This document shows positions 48,601 to 62,642 of a DNA stretch of 64,000 bases, in pieces. The translations under genes and the position numbers were made by a program. The DNA lies in assembly GCA_009617715.1 (NCBI GenBank), contig VTFK01000283.1, forward strand, positions 248,001 to 312,000. The letters are read 5' to 3'. The notes below the pieces were generated by a model, which saw nothing but the letters and a program-made list of their open reading frames with translations, made no database searches and was not told the origin of the DNA. Within the stretch, counting starts at the first letter, position 1; each line of letters starts with the position of its first letter. The stretch comes from Plectrocnemia conspersa (taxonomy: Eukaryota > Arthropoda > Insecta > Trichoptera > Polycentropodidae).

Positions 48601-50065
48601 TTAATCATCAATTGAATTCGAATGTTTCGATCGTATTAGCGTGTAAACAGAGTACGCAAATTTAATTTCCTGAAATATTTTGTAAAATTAATTATTATTT
48701 TGTATAGCATAGCAGTGATCAGTTTACTTACAAAAATAAAAATGTTCAATGAAACGATAAAGAAACATCCCAATTTGATTCTTAAAGGAGTACGCGTTAT
48801 CTCATTAAATAAAATAAACATTTTTTTCATTTTAGTGGAACAGTTGTACCATTCGCATTGATACAAAGCATATCCAATATCTGAGGTCTAAAAAATAACA
48901 ATAAAATATAGAAAAATAAACACAGTTATATATATCATTAGTAATTACCATGTTAATTATTTCGTTACCGAGCCAACTGAAGAAAAGTAACTGCATAGCA
49001 GAAACGCTCATGTATAAAATAAGGATGATGAATTTGGCAAAATCCGCTGATGGAGATAACTGTAATATTATAAAATTAAAATACATTTTAACTGTATTTA
49101 GTAAAATATATTAGTTAATGAATTACAATTGTCATTTGAAAGGCTGAGAAGCAAAGGACAATAGTTCCCATCATAAACTGTATTGAAAGTGGCATTGAAA
49201 ATAGTGTTTCAAAATTTTGACAGAATCTTAAAACAGTCATAATAAGAAGTTAAATATAATATGATTTTTTATTAGTATATATATTAGTTACTCAGTGATT
49301 AAAACGTAGTGCTTGAAGCATTCAATAAGATTTTTATTTATTTTTTGTTCTTCCGCTTCACTGAATTTTTGCGTTAGTGTTCTATCGGTTTTTTCAATTT
49401 TTGTTACATTTTTTAGATTGTAATGCAATAAATATATTTGAGATAAAATAATTGCCATCATACTATACTCCATCAATTCTAATGTGACTCCTATTATATA
49501 ACTAACACTCAAACACACTGCTTCATATAAATAAATTAAAAAATATATAAACCCATTGTTGATTTCAAAAGGCAACCACAATTTGCTAGGAAAGTTATAA
49601 GATTTGGTAGTGAAATATGATAAAAGTGGTACATATGTATACAAACAGATTCCTATTAAAGACATAGGGATATATATTTTTGTACAATGCCGACCTACTT
49701 TGAGGCCATTGTCCAAACAAGCTTTTTCTTTTGTATTTTTTGGATAAAATTCTTTGCAGTCAATTTGTTTAAAAATCGACAATAAAAGAGGTCTCTTTTA
49801 TAAAGTAAAAGATTTTGATGACCAGTTGGAACATTGAGGCGCTGAAGAAAGTAGATTCAGCAACGGTCTCAAGATTGTCAAAGGAATTGAAAATGTTGAC
49901 AATCATTAAAAATGTGTATACAAATATGTAAAGGAATATGAATAAATTGGCAAGGATCTCATATAAAATTCTTGATTTTCTATTAATAATTTTGGGTAAG
50001 GCTATGCCAAATATCATCAGGATTTTTATGTAGAAGGTTAGACTGTCACTGAGCTTGAAGACCAT
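48601..50065 (-). CDS. Insect odorant receptor (7tm_6), about 402 aa; one frameshift
   Basis: Exons on -: 50065-49292, 49226-49127, 49059-48949, 48887-48732 and 48669-48601; introns 65, 67, 61 and 62 bp, GT-AG. N-terminal M-V-F-K-L-S-D-S-L-T-F-Y-I-K-I-L and several hydrophobic helices are followed by the OR C-terminal signature: F-C-Q-N-F-E-T-L-F-S, G-T-I-V-L-C-F-S-A-F-Q, W-L-G-N-E-I-I-N-M-T-S-D-I, A-L-Y-Q-C-E-W-Y, and E-I-K-F-A-Y-S-V-Y-T-L-I-R. Such proteins form odour-gated cation channels with the co-receptor Orco in sensory neuron dendrites. Exon 1 shifts frame in the A4 run at 49796-49799: reading three As joins F-Y-F-I-K to R-P-L-L-L-S-I-F-K. No intron fits there. Total length is normal for the family. 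It is a recent pseudogene or a sequence error; it is not Orco. Confidence 0.85.
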
Positions 50066-53000
50066 TTTGTTAAGACTGATTAGATTATAATAGCACTTGA
50101 TTGCTTATATAAGCTTTGCATATTGAAATAATTTATTACTTTTGAACGTGTATCACTACTACTTTTGATTTTATTATTTTAATCTATTCATTATGATTAT
50201 TAAACTCTGCTTTAATCACTATATGATACAAACTGAAAATCGTCAAATGATCTGTTGATACTACTGTAAAAGTTATTTTGTATTAAATAACAAAATGAAG
50301 CTTTAACTAAACACTAATTTTAAAATGCATAATATATAATTTTTGGCAAGAACTAGAGATACCTTTAATTTAAATCTCTAACATTTGCCGTTAAGCTAAT
50401 ATATACAAATTTAATTACACACGGCAGACATTATCGATAATTAATTTGCGAAAGTTCACCGATGTTCAAGAGAGTCAAAGAACGTTAATAATAGACACAG
50501 GTTTAGTAGCGAATTGAACATGCTTGTAATTATACGTTAGTGACTAATTCACATTGAATTTTGAAACAAGGGCTACGTTAGATCTTACCATATTCAATGA
50601 TATATGTACATATGAATTAGATACATACATACATATGGAATGAGCTTATTCAGTATTATATAGTACTAATATTTATCCCTTGGGAGTAAAAATATTGTAA
50701 AACTTTTTGTTTTAAATTAATAGAAATTTAATATTATTATTTAAATATTTTAATGCCTTATATATCGTCATGTAAAATAATTCTTATTGATTTAAATAAG
50801 TACTTGTTATTTTTATTTATTTTTAAACATCAGCTTTTTCATGGAACCACTTGTATATGGAACGTTTGTTTAGATTGAAAAATGGAAAACGTCAATAGAG
50901 ACACGAAGTCGTTTGGGGTTGAAAATGCTCGAAAATTTACATTTTAATCAGCCTGATGCGATTTATCAATGTCAAATCAAATCAGCATCTGATTAGCACA
51001 CCCATTTCCATAAGCTTCAGGAATTTTACGAAGCATGGGTGTTAAGCTGTTGAACGATAAGATTTATGGCGTCTCGTACCTTCATACCGATACAAAAATA
51101 AAAATATTTTAATTGAAACCTGATGTATATATTAGTAATACGGATTTTTTTCTTTTTTTTTAATTTATAATTCTTACTATTTTTATATTGTATAAATTTT
51201 ATATAATTTCAGCATAAAATTAATGATTTTAAATTATTTATTTATATGGATTTTTTAAATTACATTTTGTATTTAAATGTATTTTTGTGACTTATTAAAT
51301 ATTATTTTTCTAAAAAAAAAAATAAAAGCTGCTGAGTTAAATATATTCTGAATTTTAATACGACTTTTTTTAATTATGTAGATACCTAATCAAAAAGTCA
51401 CATAAGTATTTATCTTTTTATTCGAAAAATTAATATGATTTTTTATTTCCTGATTAAATTTGATTTTGGTTAAATAATAATATTTAAAATATTATATGTT
51501 TTAGTAAAGATTTCCAGCAAGCACTGCTCTTATCCTTATTGCGCGTTTGCCATTAATTCATGAGGATTAGTGCAAAAAAAATAGTTTGTGCGTATAACCA
51601 GAAATGTCTTTTGGCAAGATTATGACATTTTTCCACGCTAATGACGTTCATTTCTCCGGCCATAGCAGAAAGTTGTATTTCATTCTCGCATCAAAGACAT
51701 TTGTGTCGCGCGGCCATAAATCAGCCGCTCTTGGGGTGGAGGAAGAAAACGCGGGCAAAGAAGATCTGCTGAATTTAGAAATAGTCGCCCAACGGAAAAG
51801 CACTTAAATTTACGACGGAACAAAACTGTTTGTCATAACTTTTTGTAAATGGATCACTCTTAAAAGCTTCAGCGCCTATAAAACTCGCCCGCTTGAGGGG
51901 GGTGCAATGGATGACATGTTTATTGGAAGAGCATCCAAGGTATCCAGAAAAAATAAAAATAACAACATGACTTTTATGATTGATGGCAAAAAATGAGAGC
52001 CAAAGTTGGATAAAACCTAAAAATGTACATTAAGGCTTACTTAGTATTTTCAAAGATTAATAACTACATCCATCAAGATGTTATTTTAAATTAATCATAT
52101 TGCTATAAATATATGTAAGATTAGGTTAAGTATTTTTACCTAATTTTTTAAATTTTATTCTACAAGTTTTAATTAAGTAAAAGTTAACTTTACTATCTTA
52201 GTATAAGATCTCGAGATTTAGGTTTGTTTTTAATTAATTTAAATTCATTTGTGTTTTATAATTTTCATTAAAAATATTATTTAAATTGCCTTAACACATT
52301 TACACGCCTTTTAATAAATGCATTAAAACAATACCCAATTTTGAATAATTAATTTATTTATTGTAAATCTTCCGTTAAAAATAACTTGCGTTAATCCAAT
52401 GCGCTACAATGGGTTGTCTGCAATTAAATCTTACTAAATAGTGAGATATCAGACTGAAAACAAAGTCTGTAAATCATTGATATCTGTTTTTTTAATTTAC
52501 AAATATTTAAACATTTTACAATCCATATATGTCACATGATTTTAAATAAAAAAATTATAGTTGGTGCATAAAATATTAACAAATAATTTCGCAATCAATT
52601 TCCAAGATCTCTCTTCCATTGTTAAGCCTTAATTTCGAGACGTGTTGACTTCTCTTTTCGTTCGTTAGAAACGGTAGTAAGAATGACATCTTAATTATAC
52701 GATTTGTGGAGATAATTAAAAATTTATATAACACATAAGAGCAAGGATAAAAATATATCATATTAAGCAAACTATTGCATAAATTTAGAGATGCTTACGC
52801 AAAATACGCCATTAAAAGAAAGTTATTTTACAATATAAATTGAAAATTCTTACGTTATCATATCCTTACCGCATTTAATAATTAAATAACTTTAAAATAT
52901 TTTTTTTTAAATGCTTAATTGTCTTTTTTTTAATTGTATGTTCAAAATGATTTTTTTCTATGGCTAGATATCTTTAAATGTTAACATTGTTTGTGTAAGG

Positions 53001-53390
53001 ATCTTACACAATCAATAATATTATCTGCTTTTAAATTAATAGTATTTAAATATAAGTTAACACATCTTCTTGGTAAAAATGTGGCTAATAAATTACCATA
53101 TTAAATTAAATTTTAATTGTTTTTATTTAGAACTTCTTGAAGCACTAAAATCATAGTTAAATTTATGTTTTTTTTAACTTCAGCAATTTCTAGATTTATA
53201 CAAAAACTTAAAAATCAAAATCGGGTACTTATACTACAATGCCCTTTTGACATATTATCATTTTAAATACTTTTTGATTTTATAATTCAATTAACTTGTG
53301 AATTTAATTTGAAACTTTCACTTCAACTTAGAGTATATAGGAGTACATTAATATCATGTTTTTTTATTACTATTCTGCCATTATTATTAA
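50066..53390. other. Spacer upstream of the receptor gene
   Basis: AT-rich. GC-richer stretch at about 51490-51950 (67-codon ORF at 51604, unrecognised). ACATACATACATATG simple repeat at about 50622. No second receptor gene seen. Confidence 0.4.
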
Positions 53391-56300
53391 AAATATGTCA
53401 CATATTCACAAACACATTCTGTCGAAGCCACGATTGGGTTGTATTTTGTATAAACCTTTATATATCTAGTAACTGTAGATAATGGATCAACGAACAAAAC
53501 TATACTTGTGTATAGACACGCTTCAACTCCACTCCTCTCGAGTATTGAACTTTCAGTCCACCCTTTATTTTATTTTAAAATAAAACATACACAATTTATT
53601 GCGGAATAAACCCTCAAAATATATGCACATAAATTAAAAATTTACGAAGCGTACATATTATAAAATAAAGCATAATATCACAAATATTAACATATTCATG
53701 ATAGCTTCTTTATGATTTGTTTTATTTAATATTTTTTACTATGATTCTATTTTTAAGTTTTTAATACACGCTTCGACCAAATCACCTATTGTGTATGTAA
53801 AAGTGCTTGAACCCTTTCGCCACTCTCGCAGTCTGCGACACAAGATACAACACAGCCTCCATGGACCTCGACCTCTACACTTACCCCTTGAATCGTCGAG
53901 TGCCTCAATGAGTGTTCACATAGCTACGCTACTTTAGCTACATCCAATACAATTCAAAAAGCTACTCTATACCTAACGTTTTATACTCTTAACAAGATTC
54001 TTAACGTGTCCTTTTCTTCAAATATTTTTTTGGTTAAAAATTCAGTATGGACCAGAAACTAACTTATAATAGAAAAATAAACACTTATGATATGCCAAAA
54101 TTATTAATTAAATTACAGTAAATTTATATTATGTTTTATTTACCAAGCATTAGACGTTTATGAATTATCAGTGTTAAAACTTTACATTTAAAGTTCATCT
54201 TGTGTATATTTATTAAAAACTTTGAAAGTAGTATATGTAAATGTACATACATAAATATTATAAAAGGTTTGCTTCGCCTGTAAAAATATACTAATACTTT
54301 TTATCTCGCTTTGTTATCCATTAGCAGTCAAACCCTTTTACATATTTTTTTTCAAACTCGCAAATATCCGTTACTGCACTGTTAAATATCACAGTTACTT
54401 TATTTTCAATATACACTCCATTTTTGTATTATTGTTTTTTTTTATTTAAAAGCAGTGGCTAAAATCTTTAATTATTCATTAATAGTATATTATTATGTAC
54501 GATTATATTTGATTAAATACAATAGTTACGAATGTAGATATTTAATCTATATATAATCATTTAAAAAAAAAATTGCCAGTGCTTTTAAACTATTATTGTT
54601 AAATTAGTTTGACTTATTTTAAATCAACTTTTTTATTAATTTATCTTAACATGATTTTTTGAGTAAGCAAAAAAATATTTTATTTAAACATAGTACAAAA
54701 TAATTTGTTAAGCAATTGAAAAATTGTTAATTTTCTTCGAATTTTAGTGTTAGCAAAATCAAAGTTTTAGTTATTAGCTTCTTAATTTTATTTATTAAAA
54801 ATCTATAAGATAAACATTACTTTTAAAATAAGATAAAATATTTATTTACAGTATTTATCATCGAGACTTTTTTTACAATCCTTCTAGAAATATTATCATT
54901 ATATGTTTAATCAATATATTTATTTTACTAAATACTAATAAAAAAACCAGAGTAAAGTATAATTTTTAAGAAAAAAAAAATTATATAAATATATTTAAAT
55001 TACAATTAGTTTTAGTGTCTCTTTAAAAAAATGTGTTTCTTACTTAGTATATTGTGATAGAAAAACCTTTTACACTCCTAAGTGATATGTCTAATAAATG
55101 TATTTTCTATACAATAATTTGCATATCGTAATCCCCTTTCTAAAAAAATGCTTTCGTGCCTCGAATCTAGTGATGATTAATAGTTAGCTTATGACTATTA
55201 TTTTAATCAACTGTAGTGACACAAGGGTTTTTTCGGTATATCAAATAAATAAAAAAAACTGAGATCCGATTAGGGCGCTTCCTTTGCGTGATCATCACGC
55301 TATTGTGTGATCGCTCTTTTTATTAATTACAGCGTCGTGAGTGCCGAAACGGAAACGGAACTGGCCACGCGAGGCTTTGGTTTCTGAGAAGGATGACATG
55401 CGATTTTTTCAGTCTGTTGCTAGAACGACCACATAACACCACAAAACAGCTGTTTTTTTAGACGAGCCGCTAGATTTATTATACATATACAAGATCACCA
55501 TCTAAGCCATCAGATTCGTCTTGTCGCGTTCTTATCCCTTCGCAGCGAAGCAATTGGTCAACAAAATCATATCCTTGAGAGTATTTGCAGCGCTGAAAGG
55601 GATCCAAGGGTTAAGGCAAAGGTGTGACAGATAGCCGGATTAACAAGCATCGGTTTCAATCCATCTGCAAACAGAGAAAAGAGGGCCAGACAAAGGATTC
55701 GACCATCATGCTAGGAAGCGCAGGGCGCTTCATACTTCATCTCGTTTAATGAAAAGCAAATACGCTCTGGACATTTCCAAAGAATTGTATTGTTAGTAAA
55801 TAAATCTGATCCGTGTCGATGTGAAAGATAAATTAAAATAAGGTAAGTAATGATCCTTTTCGTTCCACTATTCGTGAGAATAATGACTTTTTTTAATGAT
55901 TTTAAGCCTTATTTAGTAGTAAGCATGTATCATTTTTTATTTGCTTTATTTATTTTAGAAAGGCTGCCAGAATTAAAATTTGGTCGCAATTCCAATCACA
56001 TTTTTGATTTGAGTTTAGAGTCAATTAAGGACATGCTCAAAGTAGTCGCCTTTCATTCAAAATATTTTTTTTAAAACTGTTTTTGATTATTCAGCTTTAA
56101 AAATGATTTTTCTAGGACTAAAAATCGGAATAAGTATGAAAAATCATAAACTTGCATTGATATTTAAAATAAAATGATCAATATTCTTTAAATACAAATA
56201 TCTTAAAATTGCTATGTATCCATTTAGATTTTAGACATTCTTTAATATATGCTAAGCAACAATGTGTTGTACATAAGTTTAACTGTGAGTACATTGCTGA

Positions 56301-57129
56301 GCTGTTAAGCATTTATTTTTAATGAATTAAAGAAAACACTAGGATATTTTGCAGATTTTTTGCGATGACTAAAATTTAAATCGTAGGAACAAATCGCAGA
56401 GTCAAGCTTTCTATAAAATTTTACATGATATTTATCAATGCTATATAATACATATTTTAGCTGCTATGCATATGACATTTATAAGGAAAAAAATGGCGGT
56501 AGATTAAAATTTGATCCTTTCTAAGACAAACAACAAATTATAACTGTATTCCAAGTAGTTATTATTCAAGCTAGATTTTAAATATAAATATTTTTTTTAT
56601 TTATGGCAAACCAGTTGTTGTATTGTTTTTAAATTAAAAATTAATTTGTAAAATATGTTTTTTATTACATAATAATTAAGGCTGTATTTAAAAAGTTAAT
56701 GGGAAATAGCTGTATGCTATGAAAGCTTATACTACGTTGGCTCAATTTTTTTACGACTACTTTGAAAACTTAATGGATTTTTGGCAAGTAAATACACTTT
56801 GAGATACATTGTCGTAGAAAATCGAGTTTATTTACCAACGACGTTAAAAAAGTGCGTCTTTTGTGCTACGTCGCCTCCATTACAAAAGTGCAATGAGGGT
56901 TGAAACATGTGATTTTTTATCTTAATATGATAAATAATTTACAGACATACTATAAATATAATAAAATACCTGTTAATATTTCATAACCATTTTATTGTTA
57001 AGAAGCTAAAATTTTAAATTATTATAAAATAAGAGATTAATGGGTTAATATTTTCTATACAATAATTCCATTTCGAAAAAAACGAAAATCCATTTCGTTT
57101 TTTTCGATTATTCTTAAAAACAAGACCTA
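53391..57129. other. Spacer with islands
   Basis: GC-richer stretches at about 53800-53960 and 55260-55760. The latter has a perfect 15-base palindrome GCGTGATCATCACGC at 55286-55300. No gene recognised. Confidence 0.4.
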
Positions 57130-57640
57130 AATTGAGAATTTTGCTCTAAAAAAATATTTAAAATGCTATACTATCAATTTTTTCTTAAATTTACCATGAA
57201 AATTCAGGGCTTCAATTTCGAAAATCTATCAAAAAGAACAAAATATGGTAGAATTAAAAAACTTTTTCTTAAAAAGGTTGAAAATTTGAATATTTGCTAA
57301 TTTTTTCGTTAAAACAGTCTCTTAGTTAAGGGTTTTGATCTCAAAAATTAATACAAAAAGGTACATATTTCACTTTATTATTTTTTTCTAACACAGGCTT
57401 TGAGCTAAACGGTTTTGAGCTAAAAAAATTATCAAAATGGCAAAAATTTGTATATTTGTAAAATATTTTGTAATTTTAAAAAATTTAAAACATGTTTTAA
57501 ATTTTGAGCTCTACGCTTAATAATCTATTTAAAAGATATAAAATTTGTATTTTTTTTAAGTTTTGTGTTATTATTTTCATTAAAACAGGTTTTTGTTTTT
57601 TTTTTCTTTAAAATTGAGAGCTTTTCAGGTTTGTAGAAAT
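57130..57640. repeat. Degenerate tandem repeat, about 85-100 bp period
   Basis: Five or six diverged units share a core like TTTTGAGCTCAAAAAT-TATCAAAA followed by AAATTTGTAT and a poly-T/TTAAAACAGG stretch (starts near 57137, 57208, 57310, 57395 and 57495). A weak match typical of old satellite sequence. Confidence 0.4.
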
Positions 57641-60071
57641 ACTCAAAATATTCTTCTACTTAGACAAAAAATATAACGCATTTATAATGCGTAAATAATA
57701 TTGAAAAAACATTGTAGATGTTTTTTTTTGCTTTCTGTGAAAGTAGCTAGCGTATAATAAAATTAAATATACACGTGAATTTAGCTGTAAATATGGATGT
57801 AAATATAGGGTATAGTATTTTGTTAAAAAATTCGTTATTGTATACGCTGCGAATTTTATGACTGCAGTACTTACTATTACTGCGCCCACAATTAAAACGC
57901 GATAAATAAGTCACAATTGAAAAATAAAACAAATTATATAGAAAGCTCAAAGATTTTTAAAATTTATTTTGAAGGAAATTTAAAATAAAAAATTTACTTA
58001 TACATAGTAAAGTATAGCATATAGTCTTGTTGTTTTAATGTTTTAATGGTTTATTTATATAAAAGAAAAAATAATTACGTCACATATCTTAAATATTATA
58101 AAAGTAAATAATTTTAAAGATACAATAATAATTATAAAATATTTTTCAAGTTGGTTTACAATGTAATTCATATTCAGTTCAAAATATGATATTGCTGAAA
58201 ATGCAGGTTTTAAAAAATATATTAGAGAATATTTTAGTTATTATTGAAAAAAGATTCAATGATTAAAATATATATGGTTTTAAATAAAGTTATGAATTAC
58301 AGAAATAATTAAAAACTTCTGAAACTAAAAATATGCTAAGCTTGGAAATAATTCTAAAAAATGTATTTAAATAATATTTATCTTGTTGTTTTGGAAATAA
58401 ATATATGTTTATTCTATAAATTTTTCACATTAATAAAAGTTATTATAAAAAAAATAAAAAATTAATGACCTTATTTTATGTTATTATTTTGCCACAAAAT
58501 AATTTTTTTTTTAAATAGCTAATATTGCTAAAAATTAAAATTATTTTACGGTTTTTGTGACATAAGTACTAAAATTTATTATATTATAAATACTATATTT
58601 AAACGATTGGATTATCTATCGGTTTTTGCTAAATCGTTTTAGTGAAAAAATTTCAGAGAAGATTGTTGATTTTTTGTTAATACAATATATACCAATATTA
58701 AGGAGGCGGATATAGCCATAGGCGAATCGGCAAGTGCGGCAAGAAAAAAGGATGCGATCGTGATTCTCGCAGACGATCCAGAACTTAAAACTGGAATTCC
58801 TTGAGAATAGTTTAGTTATCAAAAACGCGCTTTAATCTTAAAGTTAAAATCCGTGTTAAATATTATATAAAAAAAAATGAGTTATTATATCTTTGCATCA
58901 AAAAAGTGCTGAATTTTAATGTGTTATTTATTCATAATTAAAATCATAATATAAATAATCAAATATAAAACTATCAATATTAGGATAGATTTGTTGTGAA
59001 ATTTATTATCACAGTCTGCGCAAATGTTTTCCGGATTTTTGTTGAAAACAGAAAACGTCGTTTATGACGTTTTCGTATATAATATTTACATTCGAGCAAA
59101 TAAAAACGTTGGTGTAGTAGATCGTCGGACGAGGCTCGTTAGTACTGGTGTGTAAATATGAGCTTCGATCTGCATTCGGTCGGTAATTGAAAGCGAGCTA
59201 AAATTGAAAGCCCATCTGGAAACTCGACGACAGGACATGAACGTCAATCGAAACGTCGCCAGCCAATTAATTTCGGCAAAAACGGCACACCATCGTGTAC
59301 AGTAGGTACAATCAAAACGTGTTTAATTTATTTATGGATCATTTGACAAGCAGAGAAGATTTTTTTTAACAAATATAATGCATACAGATCGCTGGTGACT
59401 GATTTAATAAATCTAACACATGTATCATATATTGCATCTGTCATTCACTGAATTGTTTTTGTATGTACATAATCTTTAAAAAAATAAAACAGCCTTTACA
59501 TTATCTGGATTAGGAGAAAGAGTTTAAAGGTATTTAAATTTTTGTTTATTTTTGAAACGCATTACTGACAAATGCAGGGCTTTTACAATTTTATATTTAT
59601 TATTTTTTTATGTTCACACATTTTGAGACATATCGTATCGGATACTTTTGTCATATTAGTACGAGTATACACAGTTTGTAAATACATACATATGTGTGTG
59701 ATAGACGCCATTGGGAACGTCTGCAGTTACACTGTCAAGTAGTTTAATTTCCCCCTGCACGTTAATTACTACCGCGGAAGTGGTGAATAATGTTGCCATA
59801 TCTGTGCCGGATGCGGAAGGGCTCTTCACGTGAATCGCGGAACGCAGATTCAAAATATAATGAATTAATTAACAGATGGTAAGTTTTGCGAAACTATAAT
59901 CATAACGTATTCGCGGTTTATATATTATATACAATATACTGCGATAACCGATATTATTTTGAAAGGATAACATCACGAATGTCCATACAATTGAATACTG
60001 TTTAGTACATGTAATGTGTTTCATTTTATCAATCTGAAATTTTGCTTGATCATTGCGAATCTATACATTTT
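57641..60071. other. Spacer with small islands
   Basis: GC-richer stretches at about 58700-58800, 59080-59320 and 59690-59860. A perfect 9-bp stem GAAAACGTC (59051-59059) and GACGTTTTC (59066-59074) with a 6-base loop. No gene recognised. Confidence 0.4.
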
Positions 60072-60590
60072 CTAACCCTTTGAGTAGTGAGTTAAATTAT
60101 AAACATTTGTTAGTATATGTGAGTAAGTTCTACGTATTTTTTCTATAATTATTTATTTGATATTGCATTTATAGTATATTTTAAAAAAAAATCAATGATT
60201 TTTAACATTTTATTGGTTTGATATAATTTACTACTTTTTTGTATTAGTATGTTTTAATAATCTATTTTAAAGCTTTTCTGTTATTAAATTTGGTTTATTT
60301 ATTTTACATATTTTTTATATAATATATTATAGATTTTTTTAATCAATTTAGACTTTAGAGGCTCTCAATATTTTTTATAAAATTAATAAAAATATTTTTT
60401 GTTAGGCTTATTTATTTCGTATTCTTTAATTTACTGATATTATTTTCTATAGAAATCATTTACATAAAATTCATTTTTTTTGTTATTTATTTCTTCAGTT
60501 ATATATGTAAATAAATAACTATCTGGGGTAACGCAAAACAATAAAAGATCGATCGCCGTACATGTACGGCGTTACCATTTAAAGGGCTAA
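60072..60590. mobile_element. piggyBac-like MITE copy 2, CTAA-flanked, 511 bp
   Basis: Element 60076-60586 starts CCCTTTGAG and ends TTTAAAGGG, in the opposite orientation to copy 1. It is flanked by CTAA at 60072-60075 and 60587-60590, a variant of the TTAA target. The same 16-base palindrome lies at 60555-60570, near the end equivalent to the left end of copy 1. The interior is AT-rich and has no transposase. Confidence 0.8.
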
Positions 60591-61679
60591 GCAAAATCAG
60601 ACGTGTTTCTTGGTCCGATTCACATAATTCTTTTATTTTATTGCTTACTTAGAAATATTATTTTATGATGGTTTTATATTCCACTGAATGGCATTGAATT
60701 TTGCTTTAAGAATAAAGTGAAAAATATAGAAAGATACTGTCAAATTATGGAGTCAAGTTCAATGGGTTAATATTTATCAATGATTTTATAAAAGAAATTT
60801 TAATAATTTTTTTATGCAACACATTTAATGATAAATTGTAATATAAATAAATCTATTTATAGTAATGGTAAGACAGAATTATCGTTTACAATTTTTTTTT
60901 TACAATGATTTTGACACAGCAAAACATCTGAAATTTTTTCGTTTTTTTAATATTAATCAATAATGTACTGCAAAAAAAAATCGAAAAATCCACAGATTTA
61001 TACAACCACACTTTATTCTCGAATTTTTTTGCTACACAAATATATCCAAATTAAGGGTTTTTATATAAACATTTCATGTTATTTACACAAATTATTACTT
61101 ATGGCCTGAATTATTAATTTATGGAAATAGAAAAACATTCATTGGTGGACAACGACCGGTAGGGCTTCGTCCGCCGATCTTTCACATATTTTCACAAGGA
61201 ATTATAATTAGAACGTACAATAAAACAACATTTACCTGCTTATTATTTAGTTTTAAATTAATAAACAATATGCATCATTTCGAGCAAAACATATTTTATA
61301 AAATATGAATTGTTGTACAATTTATTCACGTTCACAAAGCATCACTCATTTTCACAACAGTAAAAATAACTAATACTTTGTTTAAATGTATGCTATACAA
61401 AAATGAATGTTAATGAAAGAATAATGTATTTTTTAATTGAAATATAATAACATGCTATTTATAATGTTTACATTTATTTTTGTAACAATAATTGCGCTTC
61501 AGCTTTTCAGAATAATATCAGTATACGTATATTTAGTCGTACACTAACGATACTTCTCTTTATGTGTGATTATCCATACGTGGGCAAATTATACATATAC
61601 ATATAGCAAGTGCTAAAAAAATTGCGTTTCCAAACAAAGAAAAATAAAATAAAAACACACCACCCACTCATGTGTATGT

Positions 61680-62240
61680 TTGTTGTTAAGTGCCTCCGGC
61701 GTACTTTCATATTTCCCCCCCTTTCTACGCGTATCTAAGCATCGAATTGATATTTTTTTTTCGTCGCATAAAGCGAAGATTTACCCTAACGCCAGTTAAC
61801 CCATTCCCGCGCCTTTCAAGGGAACATTCAACGGCCAGGAATCTGGAACGTCTCGCAGAATATGATAGGCGCGAAAACAATTTTTCGCCTTACTGATATT
61901 CAAATCTTCGATTGTGCTCGAATATCGCTATGAATATAAATGCGGCTTTACGGGGGATATCAGCCCTCTATGAATACATATAATATTAAATAATTTTTAT
62001 ACCCGCATAATATATATACTAGGATTCTTTAGCCGTTTCAATTCGAGTAAAAATTTGGAATATCTTTGGTTGGGTCGCCGTTCAAAGCACAATTGCAAAG
62101 TAGAATGCCATTTTCTATAACAAAAGCTAGCTTCTGCTTCGTCCATAACCCTTTTGGTGCGGAAGGAAAATTGCACGTTGAATTCCCTTAAATAATGACA
62201 AAGGCTAACGAGTGGCCAACGACGGTTAGCTGTGCGATCC
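61680..62240. other. GC-richer island
   Basis: Mixed composition with a 68-codon open frame (61690-61896, +) lacking domain features. Possible regulatory or conserved noncoding DNA. Confidence 0.3.
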
Positions 62241-62479
62241 TTTGTAACATTTGGTTGCAGCTAAATTGTAATAACACACATGCCTCATAAAATTGGTTAA
62301 CTTCAGTTACGTATAAAGGATTGCAGCAGAAAGAAATTAGAATATCTCGTTTTCTATTTTTAATCAAAATTTATAATACAATTTTAAAATTAAAATTAAA
62401 TTTAACATATGTCTATTGTCAGTATTAATGTAATCTAAATAAAAATCATTAACAAAAATTTATTTAAAAAAATAATAAT

Positions 62480-62642
62480 ATATAATTAAAACGTTTTATA
62501 TTTCTTTAGTTATATATATAAATATATAACAATTATATTATATGTAAATTTACAACTATTATTATATATGTAAATATATATCTGGGATAAAACAGTGAAA
62601 GATCAACTGCCGTACATGTACGGCGATACTCATCAAAGTATA
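62480..62642. mobile_element. piggyBac-like MITE copy 3, partial
   Basis: The palindrome GCCGTACATGTACGGC recurs at 62609-62624, preceded by AACAGTGAAAGATC and TATCTGGGATAA (as in copy 2, CTATCTGGGGTAA...AAAAGATC) and followed by GATACTCATCAAAG, a decayed version of the copy 1 end. The terminal GGG is mutated and the far end was not located. Confidence 0.6.

Noticed and set aside
49769..49824. Intron explaining the receptor frame change
   Set aside because: The only GT-AG pair (GTCATC to TGCAAAG) leaves the wrong phase and removes conserved receptor sequence; a one-base indel explains it better.
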